From assembly GCA_964638865.1 (NCBI GenBank), contig CAZXBG010000094.1:1-17013 (forward strand): DNA of 17,013 nucleotides, in the 5' to 3' direction. Below are positions 1 to 7,289 of this stretch, in pieces. This DNA is from UBA7236 sp964638865 (lineage in GTDB: Bacteria; Bacteroidota; Bacteroidia; Chitinophagales; BACL12). Position 1 is the first letter of the stretch; each line of letters begins with the position of its first letter. A model generated the notes under the pieces. That model worked only from the letters and a program-made list of their open reading frames with translations, ran no database searches and was not told where the DNA came from. The position numbers and the translations under genes were made by a program.

Positions 1-1
1 T

Positions 2-82
2 GATGATATTGAAATGACAGATGCTCCCCAGAAAATGAATTTGACCCTTTTTTTGTTCCCGAATTACAAAATAATGGTATAA
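2..82 (+). CDS. Possible 3' end of a gene entering from the left edge (partial)
   Basis: A frame open from base 2 to a TAA at 80-82 encodes 26 residues ending in NLTLFLFPNYKIMV. The other two plus frames hit stops early in the same stretch. The stop lies five bases before a bidirectional terminator, which fits a plus-strand gene converging on susD. No family can be recognised from so short a tail. The call rests on the open frame, the residue composition and the terminator position; it could still be non-coding. Confidence 0.35.
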   Translation, partial: DDIEMTDAPQKMNLTLFLFPNYKIMV

Positions 83-117
83 AAAAAACCTTCCGAAAAG
101 CCGGAAGGTTTTTTTTG
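81..117. terminator. Bidirectional rho-independent terminator
   Basis: Bases 87-95 (AACCTTCCG) pair perfectly with 102-110 (CGGAAGGTT) around a six-base loop. An A-run lies on the left and a T-run on the right, so a U-tract follows the hairpin on both strands. It sits directly downstream of the susD stop on the minus strand and of the possible partial gene on the plus strand. Confidence 0.85.
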
Positions 118-130
118 TAATTAATTTTAT

Positions 131-1519
131 TTATTCATCCCACCAAACTGGACGCAATATATCACCCACAACTTCTGCATTTGAGTTATAAAGACGTTCA
201 TCAATACAAGTTGGAAATCTGCGAGGGATTCCATTTACTAATCCATCAGGATTTGGACTTATTGCCGGAAGATCAGTGCGTCTCCAATCAGCCCAAACTT
301 CACATTGTGAAAACATCGCAATGTATTTTTGAGTCATGATCTTATCCATACTTATGGATCCGGAAGTTTCACTTGCATTTGCAGCTTCATAAGCAATATC
401 AGGTGCACCTACTGTTGCCAAAATATTAGCTTTAACAGCATTATTGTGCGCTGTTGCAGCACCCGGCAGATCACCCAATCGGAATTTTGCCTCCGCTTCA
501 ATAAATAACATTTCGTACCAGGTTAAAAGTGGCAGCGGAGCATCATCAGAACCATATAAAGGTCCCATATCGGAGGCATTAAAATTTTCGCCATTATTGG
601 CAACACCTAAATAAATGAGATCCGGATTTAAAGTAGCGTATAATGGCAAACGAGGGTCGTTGTCAGCTAACATTAAATCGATAAAAAATTCACCCATTTT
701 AATATAACCTGCTCTGGTGGTATTAAAGGAATTCCATGGATTTAATTCATTTCCGTTAACGCCAAAAATTGCATTTGTATTATCTCCATTGGAGGTTACG
801 CCGGAAGCATTAATTGCCGCAAGAGCATCATTTGCTGAAACCGTAGCATTCTTACCGCTTAAACGGTTAGCATATCTTGCCTTTAACATATAAGCAGCTT
901 TCATCCACATTGCAACATCGCCATTGTGAATGAAATCATCCGCTCCCGGTAAAAATGCATTGTTAGTTGATGGTGCCGAAAGATCCGTAATTGCCGCATC
1001 TAATTGTGATTGCATTGCAGCAATAATTGCTTCCTGCAAATCATAATCAGGATTAAGGTTAGCTTCACCACCTTCTAATCCGTTTAATGCGGCAGAATAT
1101 GGAATATCCCCCCAAAAATCGGTAGCTAAACCAATGGTCATAACTTTAAGTACTGTTGCAATTCCTCTGTAATAAGGATTTTCATCTCCGGCAACATTTA
1201 TTAATTCCTGTTGATTAATTAATGCATCTGCATACACCGTTTTCCATTCGTTGGTATTTGTTTGTTCCGTGATCTTATAATCGCGAATATCAATCATTTG
1301 AAAACTGTTCCCTGCAGATTGTTGCGTAAGAATTGAACTTGTTCTGGATAATTGTCCGGTGTATAACGATTGCATTGCAACCTCTGAAACTGTCAGCAAT
1401 AATGCCGGTGTTACCTCAGTAGGACTATTTGGCGAATCTGACACCTCATCTATCCATCCGCTACATCCTGAATTAAACAGGATTACCGGAATTGTGAGTA
1501 TTAAAAGAATCTTTTTCAT
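131..1519 (-). CDS. SusD/RagB-family nutrient-binding outer-membrane lipoprotein
   Basis: This is the surface lipoprotein that caps a SusC TonB-dependent channel and helps capture the transported nutrient. Residues 1-19 form a lipoprotein signal peptide with the lipidated cysteine at position 19 (FNSGC), so the mature protein should be anchored in the outer membrane. The 462-residue length, the helical body and the C-terminal RPVWWDE ending fit the SusD-like_2 branch of the family. It lies 19 bp after the SusC gene on the same strand and is followed by a strong terminator, so it is the last gene of the susCD operon. No glycan-degrading enzyme or sensor is visible nearby, so the substrate (glycan, peptide or other) cannot be inferred. 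Family assignment is secure; ligand is unknown. Confidence 0.93.
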   Translation of the reverse strand: MKKILLILTIPVILFNSGCSGWIDEVSDSPNSPTEVTPALLLTVSEVAMQSLYTGQLSRTSSILTQQSAGNSFQMIDIRDYKITEQTNTNEWKTVYADALINQQELINVAGDENPYYRGIATVLKVMTIGLATDFWGDIPYSAALNGLEGGEANLNPDYDLQEAIIAAMQSQLDAAITDLSAPSTNNAFLPGADDFIHNGDVAMWMKAAYMLKARYANRLSGKNATVSANDALAAINASGVTSNGDNTNAIFGVNGNELNPWNSFNTTRAGYIKMGEFFIDLMLADNDPRLPLYATLNPDLIYLGVANNGENFNASDMGPLYGSDDAPLPLLTWYEMLFIEAEAKFRLGDLPGAATAHNNAVKANILATVGAPDIAYEAANASETSGSISMDKIMTQKYIAMFSQCEVWADWRRTDLPAISPNPDGLVNGIPRRFPTCIDERLYNSNAEVVGDILRPVWWDE

Positions 1520-1538
1520 ATCTAATTATTTTATAGTT

Positions 1539-4500
1539 TTAGAATGCAGCACTTACAGTGAATAAATAAGATTTAGTGCTTGGATTATTAAACCAGTCGA
1601 AACCGGCAATATTGGAACCTGCTCCTGTCAAACTTGTCTCAGGGTCTACACCAGGATAATCAGTTTTTAAGAAAAGGTTTCTTCCGGTTGCAGAAAGTGT
1701 TAATGCTTTAACAACACTTTTAGGTGCAAGATCAAATTGATAACTCAATTTAAGTTCGCGTAAACGCACCCAACCACCATCAAAAATTGCCTGAGAGGAA
1801 GCACCGTTATCGCCTAAATAATTACTCCAATAATCAATTGGTGCAATTTCCGTGGTGTTAGGAAGATAAGTACCATCTGCCTGTTCAACTACACCGTCAA
1901 TAACAAATGTATGATCTCTTTCTGCAGATTCTTCAGATATACCGAGGCGGTTCATACGCGCACCCGTTCCATACCAAATATCACCACCTTTTCTGATATC
2001 CAATAATCCACTTAATGTTAATCCTTTAAAGGTTAATGCAGTATTGATATTCATTAGCCAATCCGGATATGGATCACCAATTACACCGCTAATAGTATCT
2101 AAAATAGGAATACCCTGATCGTCGATTAACAGATCACCATCCGGACTATAAGCCCATTGTGAACCATATAATAATCCGTAAGGCTGACCAACAATTACAT
2201 AGGCACCCGGATCACCAAAACCTGCTTCAATTTCAATTTCCTCTACACCTTCTGCTAAAGCAGTTACTTCATTTTCATTTTTGCTGAAGTTACCACCTAA
2301 ATTCCAGGTTAGATTTTTTGTTTTAACAATGTCTGCATTTAATGTAAGTTCAATTCCTTTATTTGTCATTGCACCAGCATTGTTATATACATAAGAGAAA
2401 CCTGATGAGGAAGCAATCGGTTGAGTTAATAAAATATCTTCAGAATTTTGGATATAATAAGCAGCATCAAGATCAATTCTTCCTTTCCAGAATTTCAATT
2501 CTAAACCAAATTCAGTTCCTGTTAATCTTTCCGGTTTAAGATCAGGATTACCAAGCGTATTTAATTGGCTATAACCAAAACCTGATTGTCCGAGATATGG
2601 GAAACTGTATCCATCAGTAAATCCATCTGTATAAAGTGGAGAAACAAAATAAGTATTTGCACTGTAAGCCTGCGGTTCAATACCTGCCTGAGCATAAGCA
2701 AAACGCACTTTACCAAAGGAGAATATATTATTGGTATTCATGAGCTCACTAAATACAAAAGCAATATTTGCTGATGGGAAAAATGCGCTTCCCTGATTTG
2801 GTCCATACGTGGAAGACCATTCATTTCTTCCCGATAAAGTTAAGAAAAGTAAACTTTGATATTCAAATGCTAATTCTCCGAAAAGTGCAGCATTTCTTTG
2901 CTGGGTTGTTAACTGACTTGCATAAAGATCTGCAGCATTCGAAAGATTATAAAAATCAGGAATTGTAAGATCGCGACCACGACTGTATAAATTGGAAACA
3001 TCTATATCAGTGATATTATTTCCTAATGTTACAGACATATTAATATCTTCGGTGAGGTCTTTAGTAGCAGTTGCAATTAAATCGCTGTAAATCTGGCGAT
3101 ATCGAATTGAATTCTCTTCAATCTGACCACCAGGAGCATTTGCAGGATCATTACTGCCTATTGAAAATATTTGTTTCCTCAAATCAGTATAGGAATCCGC
3201 ACCAACTCTATACGTAACAGTTACCCAATTCAAGGGTGTATATACTGCAGAAACATTACTGATCAAACGATTTGTATTATCTGTATAAGGATTATTATAT
3301 ACAGTCCAATATGGATTATCATAAGGAGAAAAATAATTTCTGTTTGCTCCGCTTGGATATTCATAACCGGCACCAAGATCGAAACTGGAAGGTGCACGCA
3401 TTAAACTTAACATAACACCTGATAAGTTACTTCCATTTTGCGCTCTGTTTCCCTGACTATTAATATAATTTGCATCAACACCAATTTTAAATTTTTCGAA
3501 GATGCGCATATCAGAATTAACACGAACAGAATTTCTATCGAAACTTGTATTGGGTATAATACCATTGTCCTGACTATTTCCAATTGAAAGTCTGAGTGAA
3601 CCTCTGTCAGTACCACCGCTAATCGCGAGATTATTATTATAGGTCATTCCATTTTGGAAAAATTCTCCAGCATTGTCAACAGGTGTAATTCCTAAAGTGC
3701 TGTTAAGAGGTCCCCAAGTGCTGGAAGTACCAATAGAAACATCATCATCGGTATCCCATAAATAATCCGGGCCCGGATCGCCAACTATGTAAGTTCCTTC
3801 CGGTTCAATTTGGTCATCGTCATTAAAATCACCACCGCCGGTTCCTTGTGCATATTGGTCCTGTTTAGCCGGTAGTTTATTAACCTGACTAATCTCTAAT
3901 GAGGAGGAAAAATTAATGTGGATTGCTTTATCTCCTGATTTATTACCTCTTTTTGTTGTAATAATAATGGCTCCTGAACCTGCACGTGAGCCATATAAAG
4001 CCGCAGCAGCAGGGCCTTTTAATATGTTAATACTTTCAATATCATCCGGATTAATATCAATTGCCCTGTTGGAATTACTAACTCCATTCAGATTTGCATT
4101 AAATGGATAATCACCCGCTAAAATTGTATTTGTAGAGTTATCAATTGGAACCCCGTCAACAACCACCAAAGGTTGGTTTTCATTGGTAAATGTACTTGGG
4201 CCACGAATAATAATCTTGCTGGATGCACCCGGAGTTCCCGATGCACCAACAACTTGAACACCTGCAGCTTTTGCTGAAAGTCCCTCGATAAAATTCTCTT
4301 CACCGGAACTTGTCAATCTGTCTCCACCAACTTGTTGGGTGCTATATCCCAAGGAAAGTTTTTCCTTTGAAATACCCAAGGCTGTAACAACTACTGTTTC
4401 AAGTCCGAGAATATCTTCCTCCAGAGCAACATTGATAATATTTCTTGCTCCAATGGTTTCCTCCCGCATTTTGAAACCTAAAAAAGTGTACACTAAAACA

Positions 4501-4709
4501 TCTTTATCTTGCGGAACTACAAGTACATATTTACCATCAATATCGGTAACAGTCCCTGTTGTTGTGCCCTTTACCAATACAGTTGCACCCGGTAAAGGTT
4601 CATTGTCTGTCCCTGATGTAATTGATCCGGTTATAGTTTTACTCTGCCCAAAGGCAAGTGAAACCATAAACAGTGGCATCAGCAACAGAGAAGTAGCTAA
4701 TTTTCTCAT
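1539..4709 (-). CDS. SusC/RagA-family TonB-linked outer-membrane transporter
   Basis: This is the outer-membrane beta-barrel that imports a nutrient, powered by TonB/ExbBD, in partnership with the SusD lipoprotein encoded 19 bp downstream. The 1056 residues show a signal peptide (about 1-22, cleaved before QSK), a carboxypeptidase-regulatory-like domain (about 24-100, with PLPGATVLVKGTTTGTVTD), a TonB-box-like LETVVVTALG (103-112) and a plug domain (about 118-255). The plug carries VVDGVPIDN and the family signature ILKGPAAAALYGSRAGSGAI. A roughly 800-residue barrel follows and ends in a terminal phenylalanine (SAAF), the usual signal for barrel insertion. Length and domain order are typical and no frameshift is evident. 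The start at 4709 gives a clean signal peptide. The substrate cannot be told from this sequence. Confidence 0.96.
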   Translation of the reverse strand: MRKLATSLLLMPLFMVSLAFGQSKTITGSITSGTDNEPLPGATVLVKGTTTGTVTDIDGKYVLVVPQDKDVLVYTFLGFKMREETIGARNIINVALEEDILGLETVVVTALGISKEKLSLGYSTQQVGGDRLTSSGEENFIEGLSAKAAGVQVVGASGTPGASSKIIIRGPSTFTNENQPLVVVDGVPIDNSTNTILAGDYPFNANLNGVSNSNRAIDINPDDIESINILKGPAAAALYGSRAGSGAIIITTKRGNKSGDKAIHINFSSSLEISQVNKLPAKQDQYAQGTGGGDFNDDDQIEPEGTYIVGDPGPDYLWDTDDDVSIGTSSTWGPLNSTLGITPVDNAGEFFQNGMTYNNNLAISGGTDRGSLRLSIGNSQDNGIIPNTSFDRNSVRVNSDMRIFEKFKIGVDANYINSQGNRAQNGSNLSGVMLSLMRAPSSFDLGAGYEYPSGANRNYFSPYDNPYWTVYNNPYTDNTNRLISNVSAVYTPLNWVTVTYRVGADSYTDLRKQIFSIGSNDPANAPGGQIEENSIRYRQIYSDLIATATKDLTEDINMSVTLGNNITDIDVSNLYSRGRDLTIPDFYNLSNAADLYASQLTTQQRNAALFGELAFEYQSLLFLTLSGRNEWSSTYGPNQGSAFFPSANIAFVFSELMNTNNIFSFGKVRFAYAQAGIEPQAYSANTYFVSPLYTDGFTDGYSFPYLGQSGFGYSQLNTLGNPDLKPERLTGTEFGLELKFWKGRIDLDAAYYIQNSEDILLTQPIASSSGFSYVYNNAGAMTNKGIELTLNADIVKTKNLTWNLGGNFSKNENEVTALAEGVEEIEIEAGFGDPGAYVIVGQPYGLLYGSQWAYSPDGDLLIDDQGIPILDTISGVIGDPYPDWLMNINTALTFKGLTLSGLLDIRKGGDIWYGTGARMNRLGISEESAERDHTFVIDGVVEQADGTYLPNTTEIAPIDYWSNYLGDNGASSQAIFDGGWVRLRELKLSYQFDLAPKSVVKALTLSATGRNLFLKTDYPGVDPETSLTGAGSNIAGFDWFNNPSTKSYLFTVSAAF

Positions 4710-4825
4710 AGATTTGGATTTGGATTATTGAAAAAAGGTTTATATCAACTAATATAAACTTAACTTTAATTAAGTTAAATTAGGTTTAGGAAGCAATATT
4801 ATGATGTTTTTTGTCAATTGTTAAC

Positions 4826-4841
4826 TATTTGTAAACAAATA
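4826..4841. promoter_or_regulatory. Palindrome overlapping the putative susC promoter
   Basis: TATTTGTAAACAAATA has two perfect 7-base arms separated by AA. On the minus strand it overlaps the downstream edge of the only promoter-like site upstream of susC, which is where a repressor or activator site would act. The region is AT-rich, so chance is a real alternative. Confidence 0.3.
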
Positions 4842-4866
4842 TTCCCATTTTAACATTAAACCTCAA
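4836..4866 (-). promoter_or_regulatory. Putative susCD promoter
   Basis: On the minus strand a TTG (4866-4864) lies 20 bases before AATATTTG (4843-4836). The latter differs from the Bacteroidota -7 consensus TAnnTTTG at one position, and the spacing agrees with the known 19-21 base range. It would give a leader of about 120 bases before the susC ATG and lies in the 180-bp gap after the DUF4197 gene. A second inverted repeat (TTAACTT at 4760-4766 with AAGTTAA at 4772-4778) lies in the leader. Confidence 0.35.
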
Positions 4867-4889
4867 TTTATCCACATATTATGCAGAAT

Positions 4890-5615
4890 TTATTTATTGG
4901 CATCGTAATACGCAAATACCCTTTGTACTATATCTGCAACTCTGGCGCCTGGATCCTGACGAATCTTTAATTCTTCTTTTTCAATCATTAGAAACAAACC
5001 TTCTAAAGCCTTTTGCGTTACGTATCCCGTGAGATCGGGATTCATGTCCTCCACAAGAGGTATTTTATTGTAATAATTTACAGCATCACTCCAATATTTT
5101 GTTGCTCCAACTTTATTTAAAGAGCTCTGTACAATTGGAGTAAATTTTGAGGTTAGTTCGGCAGTGGTAGTTTTTTTGAGATATTCGGTAGCCGCATCAT
5201 TTGCACCGAATAATATATTCATGGCATCAGCGATTGTCATTTGCCGTATTGAATTTGTTAGTACTGCCTTTGCTTCAATTGCAGCATTTTCTGCTGCATG
5301 ATTAACGGAATTTACAACATCATCACACATTTTGTTGAGTCCGAGATTGCGCAATGTGGATTCAATTTTTTTCGCTTCCGGAGGAAATGGAATTTTAACC
5401 TGAGGATTACCCAGATAACCATTTACAACGGATAAAATATCAGACCCATTTGTTGCACCTTGCACTAATGCTTCCTTCAAACCATTGGCAACTTCCTGGT
5501 CAGTAATTGTGGCACCCATTACAGTGTTCAATACATCTTCCATTACTTGTGGATCGCAGGTGGAACCGGTCAACATACCTATTGTAAGCATCCCGAATAA
5601 TATTCTTTTAAACAT
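4890..5615 (-). CDS. DUF4197 domain-containing exported protein
   Basis: This 241-residue protein matches the DUF4197 family in its features: the opening segment with GLKEALVQGATNGSDIL (about residues 45-61), the KIPFPPEAKKIE segment, a central helical region with MTIADAMNILFGANDAAT, and the closing RVADIVQRVFAYYDANK. The family is exported and its function is not known. The N-terminus is a hydrophobic export signal; cysteine 20 in TGSTC could be lipidated, but Thr at -1 makes the lipobox poor, so cleavage by ordinary signal peptidase is also possible. It runs in the same direction as susCD, 180 bp upstream, but a promoter candidate in that gap suggests separate transcription. A near-consensus -7 box (TACCTTGG, minus strand, 5639-5632) lies 16 bases before the start. 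Confidence 0.85.
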   Translation of the reverse strand: MFKRILFGMLTIGMLTGSTCDPQVMEDVLNTVMGATITDQEVANGLKEALVQGATNGSDILSVVNGYLGNPQVKIPFPPEAKKIESTLRNLGLNKMCDDVVNSVNHAAENAAIEAKAVLTNSIRQMTIADAMNILFGANDAATEYLKKTTTAELTSKFTPIVQSSLNKVGATKYWSDAVNYYNKIPLVEDMNPDLTGYVTQKALEGLFLMIEKEELKIRQDPGARVADIVQRVFAYYDANK

Positions 5616-5656
5616 TTCTACAGATTTTCTGCCAAGGTAAAGAATTTGAAGGATAT

Positions 5657-5695
5657 TTATAAAAGCTTTTATAAGGAAAAAAATATTTTTTCCTT
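5657..5695. repeat. Two abutting palindromes in a divergent intergenic region
   Basis: Bases 5657-5674 (TTATAAAAGCTTTTATAA) form an 18-base perfect palindrome. Sharing its last two bases, AAGGAAAAAA (5673-5682) pairs with TTTTTTCCTT (5686-5695) around a three-base loop ATA, and a T-rich tract follows. They lie between the DUF4197 gene and the divergent small hypothetical gene. Possible roles are operators, a cruciform, or a terminator stopping leftover plus-strand transcription. Confidence 0.5.
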
Positions 5696-5812
5696 TTTTA
5701 TTAATTTTATTAGAACCATAATTCTCAAATCAAGAACAAATGGAGAATTTTGGTTTCAAATTTATTTATAGTTTTCAATACTTCACAACCAAAAGGGGAC
5801 AAAAAACTTTAT

Positions 5813-5820
5813 TACATTTG
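5813..5820 (+). promoter_or_regulatory. -7 promoter box (TACATTTG)
   Basis: This is an exact match to the Bacteroidota -7 consensus TAnnTTTG. Only four bases separate it from the ATG at 5825, so the transcript would start at or next to that ATG. No clear -33 TTTG is present at the expected distance. Confidence 0.45.
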
Positions 5821-5824
5821 CAAA

Positions 5825-6211
5825 ATGAGCAAAATGGAATTTTTAATAAATGTACATGCGCAGTTTTTGCACAAACACAGTGGTAAAGCACTTTTTGGGC
5901 ACGATTATTCAATTAGATTATTTGACCAGGATCCTATTTCAGATGACTTTTTAGGGGAGACCAAACCTGATAATGAGGGCAAGGTGCAATTTAAAATTGA
6001 TCCGGCTCTTTACCGTTCTGAAGATTCACCATTAGAAAAAAGACCTGATTTTTATTTAGTAGTGTTAAAAGACAGTGTTGAAATTTTTAGGACCCCGGTT
6101 GCACTTAATGTAAACGTAGATGATGAGGGAAACTTTAATTTTACGGATGGAGAGTGGGTGGATTTGGGAACTTTTATAATTGATAATGGAGAGTTGAGAA
6201 TGGAGAATTAA
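5825..6211 (+). CDS. Small hypothetical protein, probable beta-sandwich fold
   Basis: I do not recognise the family. The protein is 128 residues, acidic, has no signal peptide or membrane segment, and is rich in alternating hydrophobic strands (EFLINVHAQFL, YSIRLFDQDP, FYLVVLKDSVEIF). The stretch with DDFLGETKPDNEGKVQFKID looks like a transthyretin- or C2-like beta-sandwich that carries a tunable extension; this is inference. An in-frame ATG at 5750 exists, but the -7 box at 5813-5820 lies between it and 5825, so I prefer 5825, with 5834 (MEFL) as an alternative. The last eight residues (NGELRMEN) are encoded by an intergenic-type heptamer repeat that supplies the stop codon, so the ancestral C-terminus may have differed. 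It converges on the beta-barrel gene at 6303-6878. Confidence 0.7.
   Translation: MSKMEFLINVHAQFLHKHSGKALFGHDYSIRLFDQDPISDDFLGETKPDNEGKVQFKIDPALYRSEDSPLEKRPDFYLVVLKDSVEIFRTPVALNVNVDDEGNFNFTDGEWVDLGTFIIDNGELRMEN
6181..6208 (+). repeat. Period-7 tandem repeat at the 3' end of a coding region
   Basis: Four consecutive degenerate heptamers, TGATAAT, GGAGAGT, TGAGAAT and GGAGAAT, run directly into the TAA stop at 6209-6211. The consensus is near KGAGAAT. The same kind of array occurs just after the stop codon at 11436. Confidence 0.7.
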
Positions 6212-6241
6212 ATCGCGACGAAGTATATAAAAAATTAAAAA

Positions 6242-6270
6242 CATCTTCCGATTAATTTTATCAGAAGATG
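6242..6270. terminator. Probable terminator between convergent genes
   Basis: CATCTTC (6242-6248) pairs with GAAGATG (6264-6270), and GAT (6250-6252) with ATC (6260-6262) inside. An A-rich stretch on the left becomes a U-rich tail on the minus strand, so it best serves the beta-barrel gene ending at 6303. The plus-strand T-tract is weaker. Confidence 0.6.
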
Positions 6271-6302
6271 ATTTGTGTTTGATTTAATAAAGAATTTTAG
6301 AA

Positions 6303-6878
6303 TTAAAATTTTAAACCGGCATTTATAAATGCATAGTGGGCTTTTCCATCAAAATCATTTTTGAACAAATCAACAGTGTTAAAGCTATAACCCATATCAA
6401 GGGAGAAAAATAGCACATCTACTCCTGCTCCAACTACACCATTCACTTTTACAGCACTGAAATCATCCCTGTTAAAGTCAAATTCATTCAATGGCACATC
6501 TAATAAACAAGCAATTTCAGGACCTGCATAAACGCGCACATTCACGAGTCTGTCAACCACGGGTATTAAATTAAATCCTGCATATAATGGAACATTAATG
6601 TAATTAAATTTAATGTCATCGGATTGAAATATATCTGCTTCATCCAAACCGGAGAAATTAGTTTGAACCATTTGATATTCCAGTCCTACCTGACCATACA
6701 ACAATTTACCAAACCTGATAAAAGTACCTGCTTGAAAGCCCGTTCTGGAATCGGAACTTAATTCAGGAGATTTCATATTAACATTCGTGAAATTCGGTCC
6801 TGCATATAGACCAAGATCAATCTGAGAAAATGCTGTTACACTTAAAAAGAGAAACGAAGCAAAAAGGATTTTTTTCAT
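6303..6878 (-). CDS. PorT-like outer-membrane beta-barrel protein
   Basis: The 191-residue protein starts with a clear signal peptide (MKKILFASFLFLSVTAFS, cleaved before QID). It continues as a series of amphipathic strands beginning with the IDLGLYAGPNFTNV pattern common in the small Bacteroidota outer-membrane barrel family (OMP_b-brl / PorT-like). It ends INAGLKF, with the terminal aromatic residue expected of a BAM-inserted barrel. The length suits an 8-stranded barrel. Nothing indicates that it is the true T9SS component PorT; members of this large family have varied and mostly unknown roles. It appears monocistronic, with a terminator at its 3' end and a 411-bp gap upstream. Confidence 0.85.
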   Translation of the reverse strand: MKKILFASFLFLSVTAFSQIDLGLYAGPNFTNVNMKSPELSSDSRTGFQAGTFIRFGKLLYGQVGLEYQMVQTNFSGLDEADIFQSDDIKFNYINVPLYAGFNLIPVVDRLVNVRVYAGPEIACLLDVPLNEFDFNRDDFSAVKVNGVVGAGVDVLFFSLDMGYSFNTVDLFKNDFDGKAHYAFINAGLKF

Positions 6879-7172
6879 ATAATTAAATTTTTACTGTGAC
6901 TACCATATAATCGGGGAAAAATTGTGCCATTTTGAGTTGAATACAACTGAAAGTCATTATCCCATTGCGTTTCAGGCTAAACACTTTTTACTTTTTAAGT
7001 ATGTTTGGGATAAAAACCGAGGAATATTTTCCCTTTTATGGAACGAAATGCCATCACTTTTAGGTATTCACACTTTACAGTTAAAAGGGATTGCAAATAA
7101 TTTCAGTTTGTTGCGATTACATTTAAATCGATATTGAAATTTGTTTGGTCAGGATTTTCATTTCTCCAATTC

Positions 7173-7204
7173 AAATACCGAACACAAAGGTTCCGGTATT
7201 TTTT
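7173..7204 (+). terminator. Orphan rho-independent terminator
   Basis: AAATACCG (7173-7180) pairs with CGGTATTT (7194-7201). AAC (7181-7183) pairs with GTT (7190-7192) across a one-base bulge at 7193, with loop ACAAAG. Six Ts follow the A at 7198. No recognised plus-strand gene lies upstream, and the cinA promoter box is downstream, so it terminates something else. Confidence 0.7.
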
Positions 7205-7268
7205 ACGAAATATCCTTGCCTATCAAATTAATACCTTTTCTACCTAACAAGTTAAAGGAATCAACACG

Positions 7269-7276
7269 TATTTTTG
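7269..7276 (+). promoter_or_regulatory. -7 promoter box of cinA (TATTTTTG)
   Basis: This is an exact TAnnTTTG match ending 13 bases before the cinA ATG, giving a leader of only a few bases. No good -33 element was found at 19-21 bases upstream. Confidence 0.5.
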
Positions 7277-7289
7277 TAAAAACTTATTT

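Larger units (their letters stand above)
6879..7289. other. 411-bp intergenic region, possible small RNA
   Basis: No convincing protein gene is present. A 71-codon plus-strand frame (6922-7137) has no start signal, export signal or recognisable motif. Three things suggest a transcript instead: an exact -7 box (TATGTTTG, 7000-7007), a 9-bp perfect inverted repeat (TCCCTTTTA 7030-7038 with TAAAAGGGA 7082-7090), and a rho-independent terminator at 7173-7204. Together they would define a plus-strand RNA of about 190 bases. It does not resemble SRP RNA, tmRNA or RNase P RNA to my eye. Confidence 0.3.

Noticed and set aside
4339..4731. 130-codon plus-strand frame opposite the 5' end of susC
   Set aside because: It is antisense to the signal peptide, carboxypeptidase-like and TonB-box regions of a well-supported SusC gene and has no features of its own.
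5750..5824. N-terminal extension of the small hypothetical protein
   Set aside because: The exact -7 box at 5813-5820 lies inside the extension, and the extra residues look like translated AT-rich intergenic DNA.
6922..7137. 71-codon plus-strand frame in the gap before cinA
   Set aside because: No recognisable motif, export signal or initiation signal, odd composition, and a promoter-like box inside it. The region is better described as a possible non-coding RNA.
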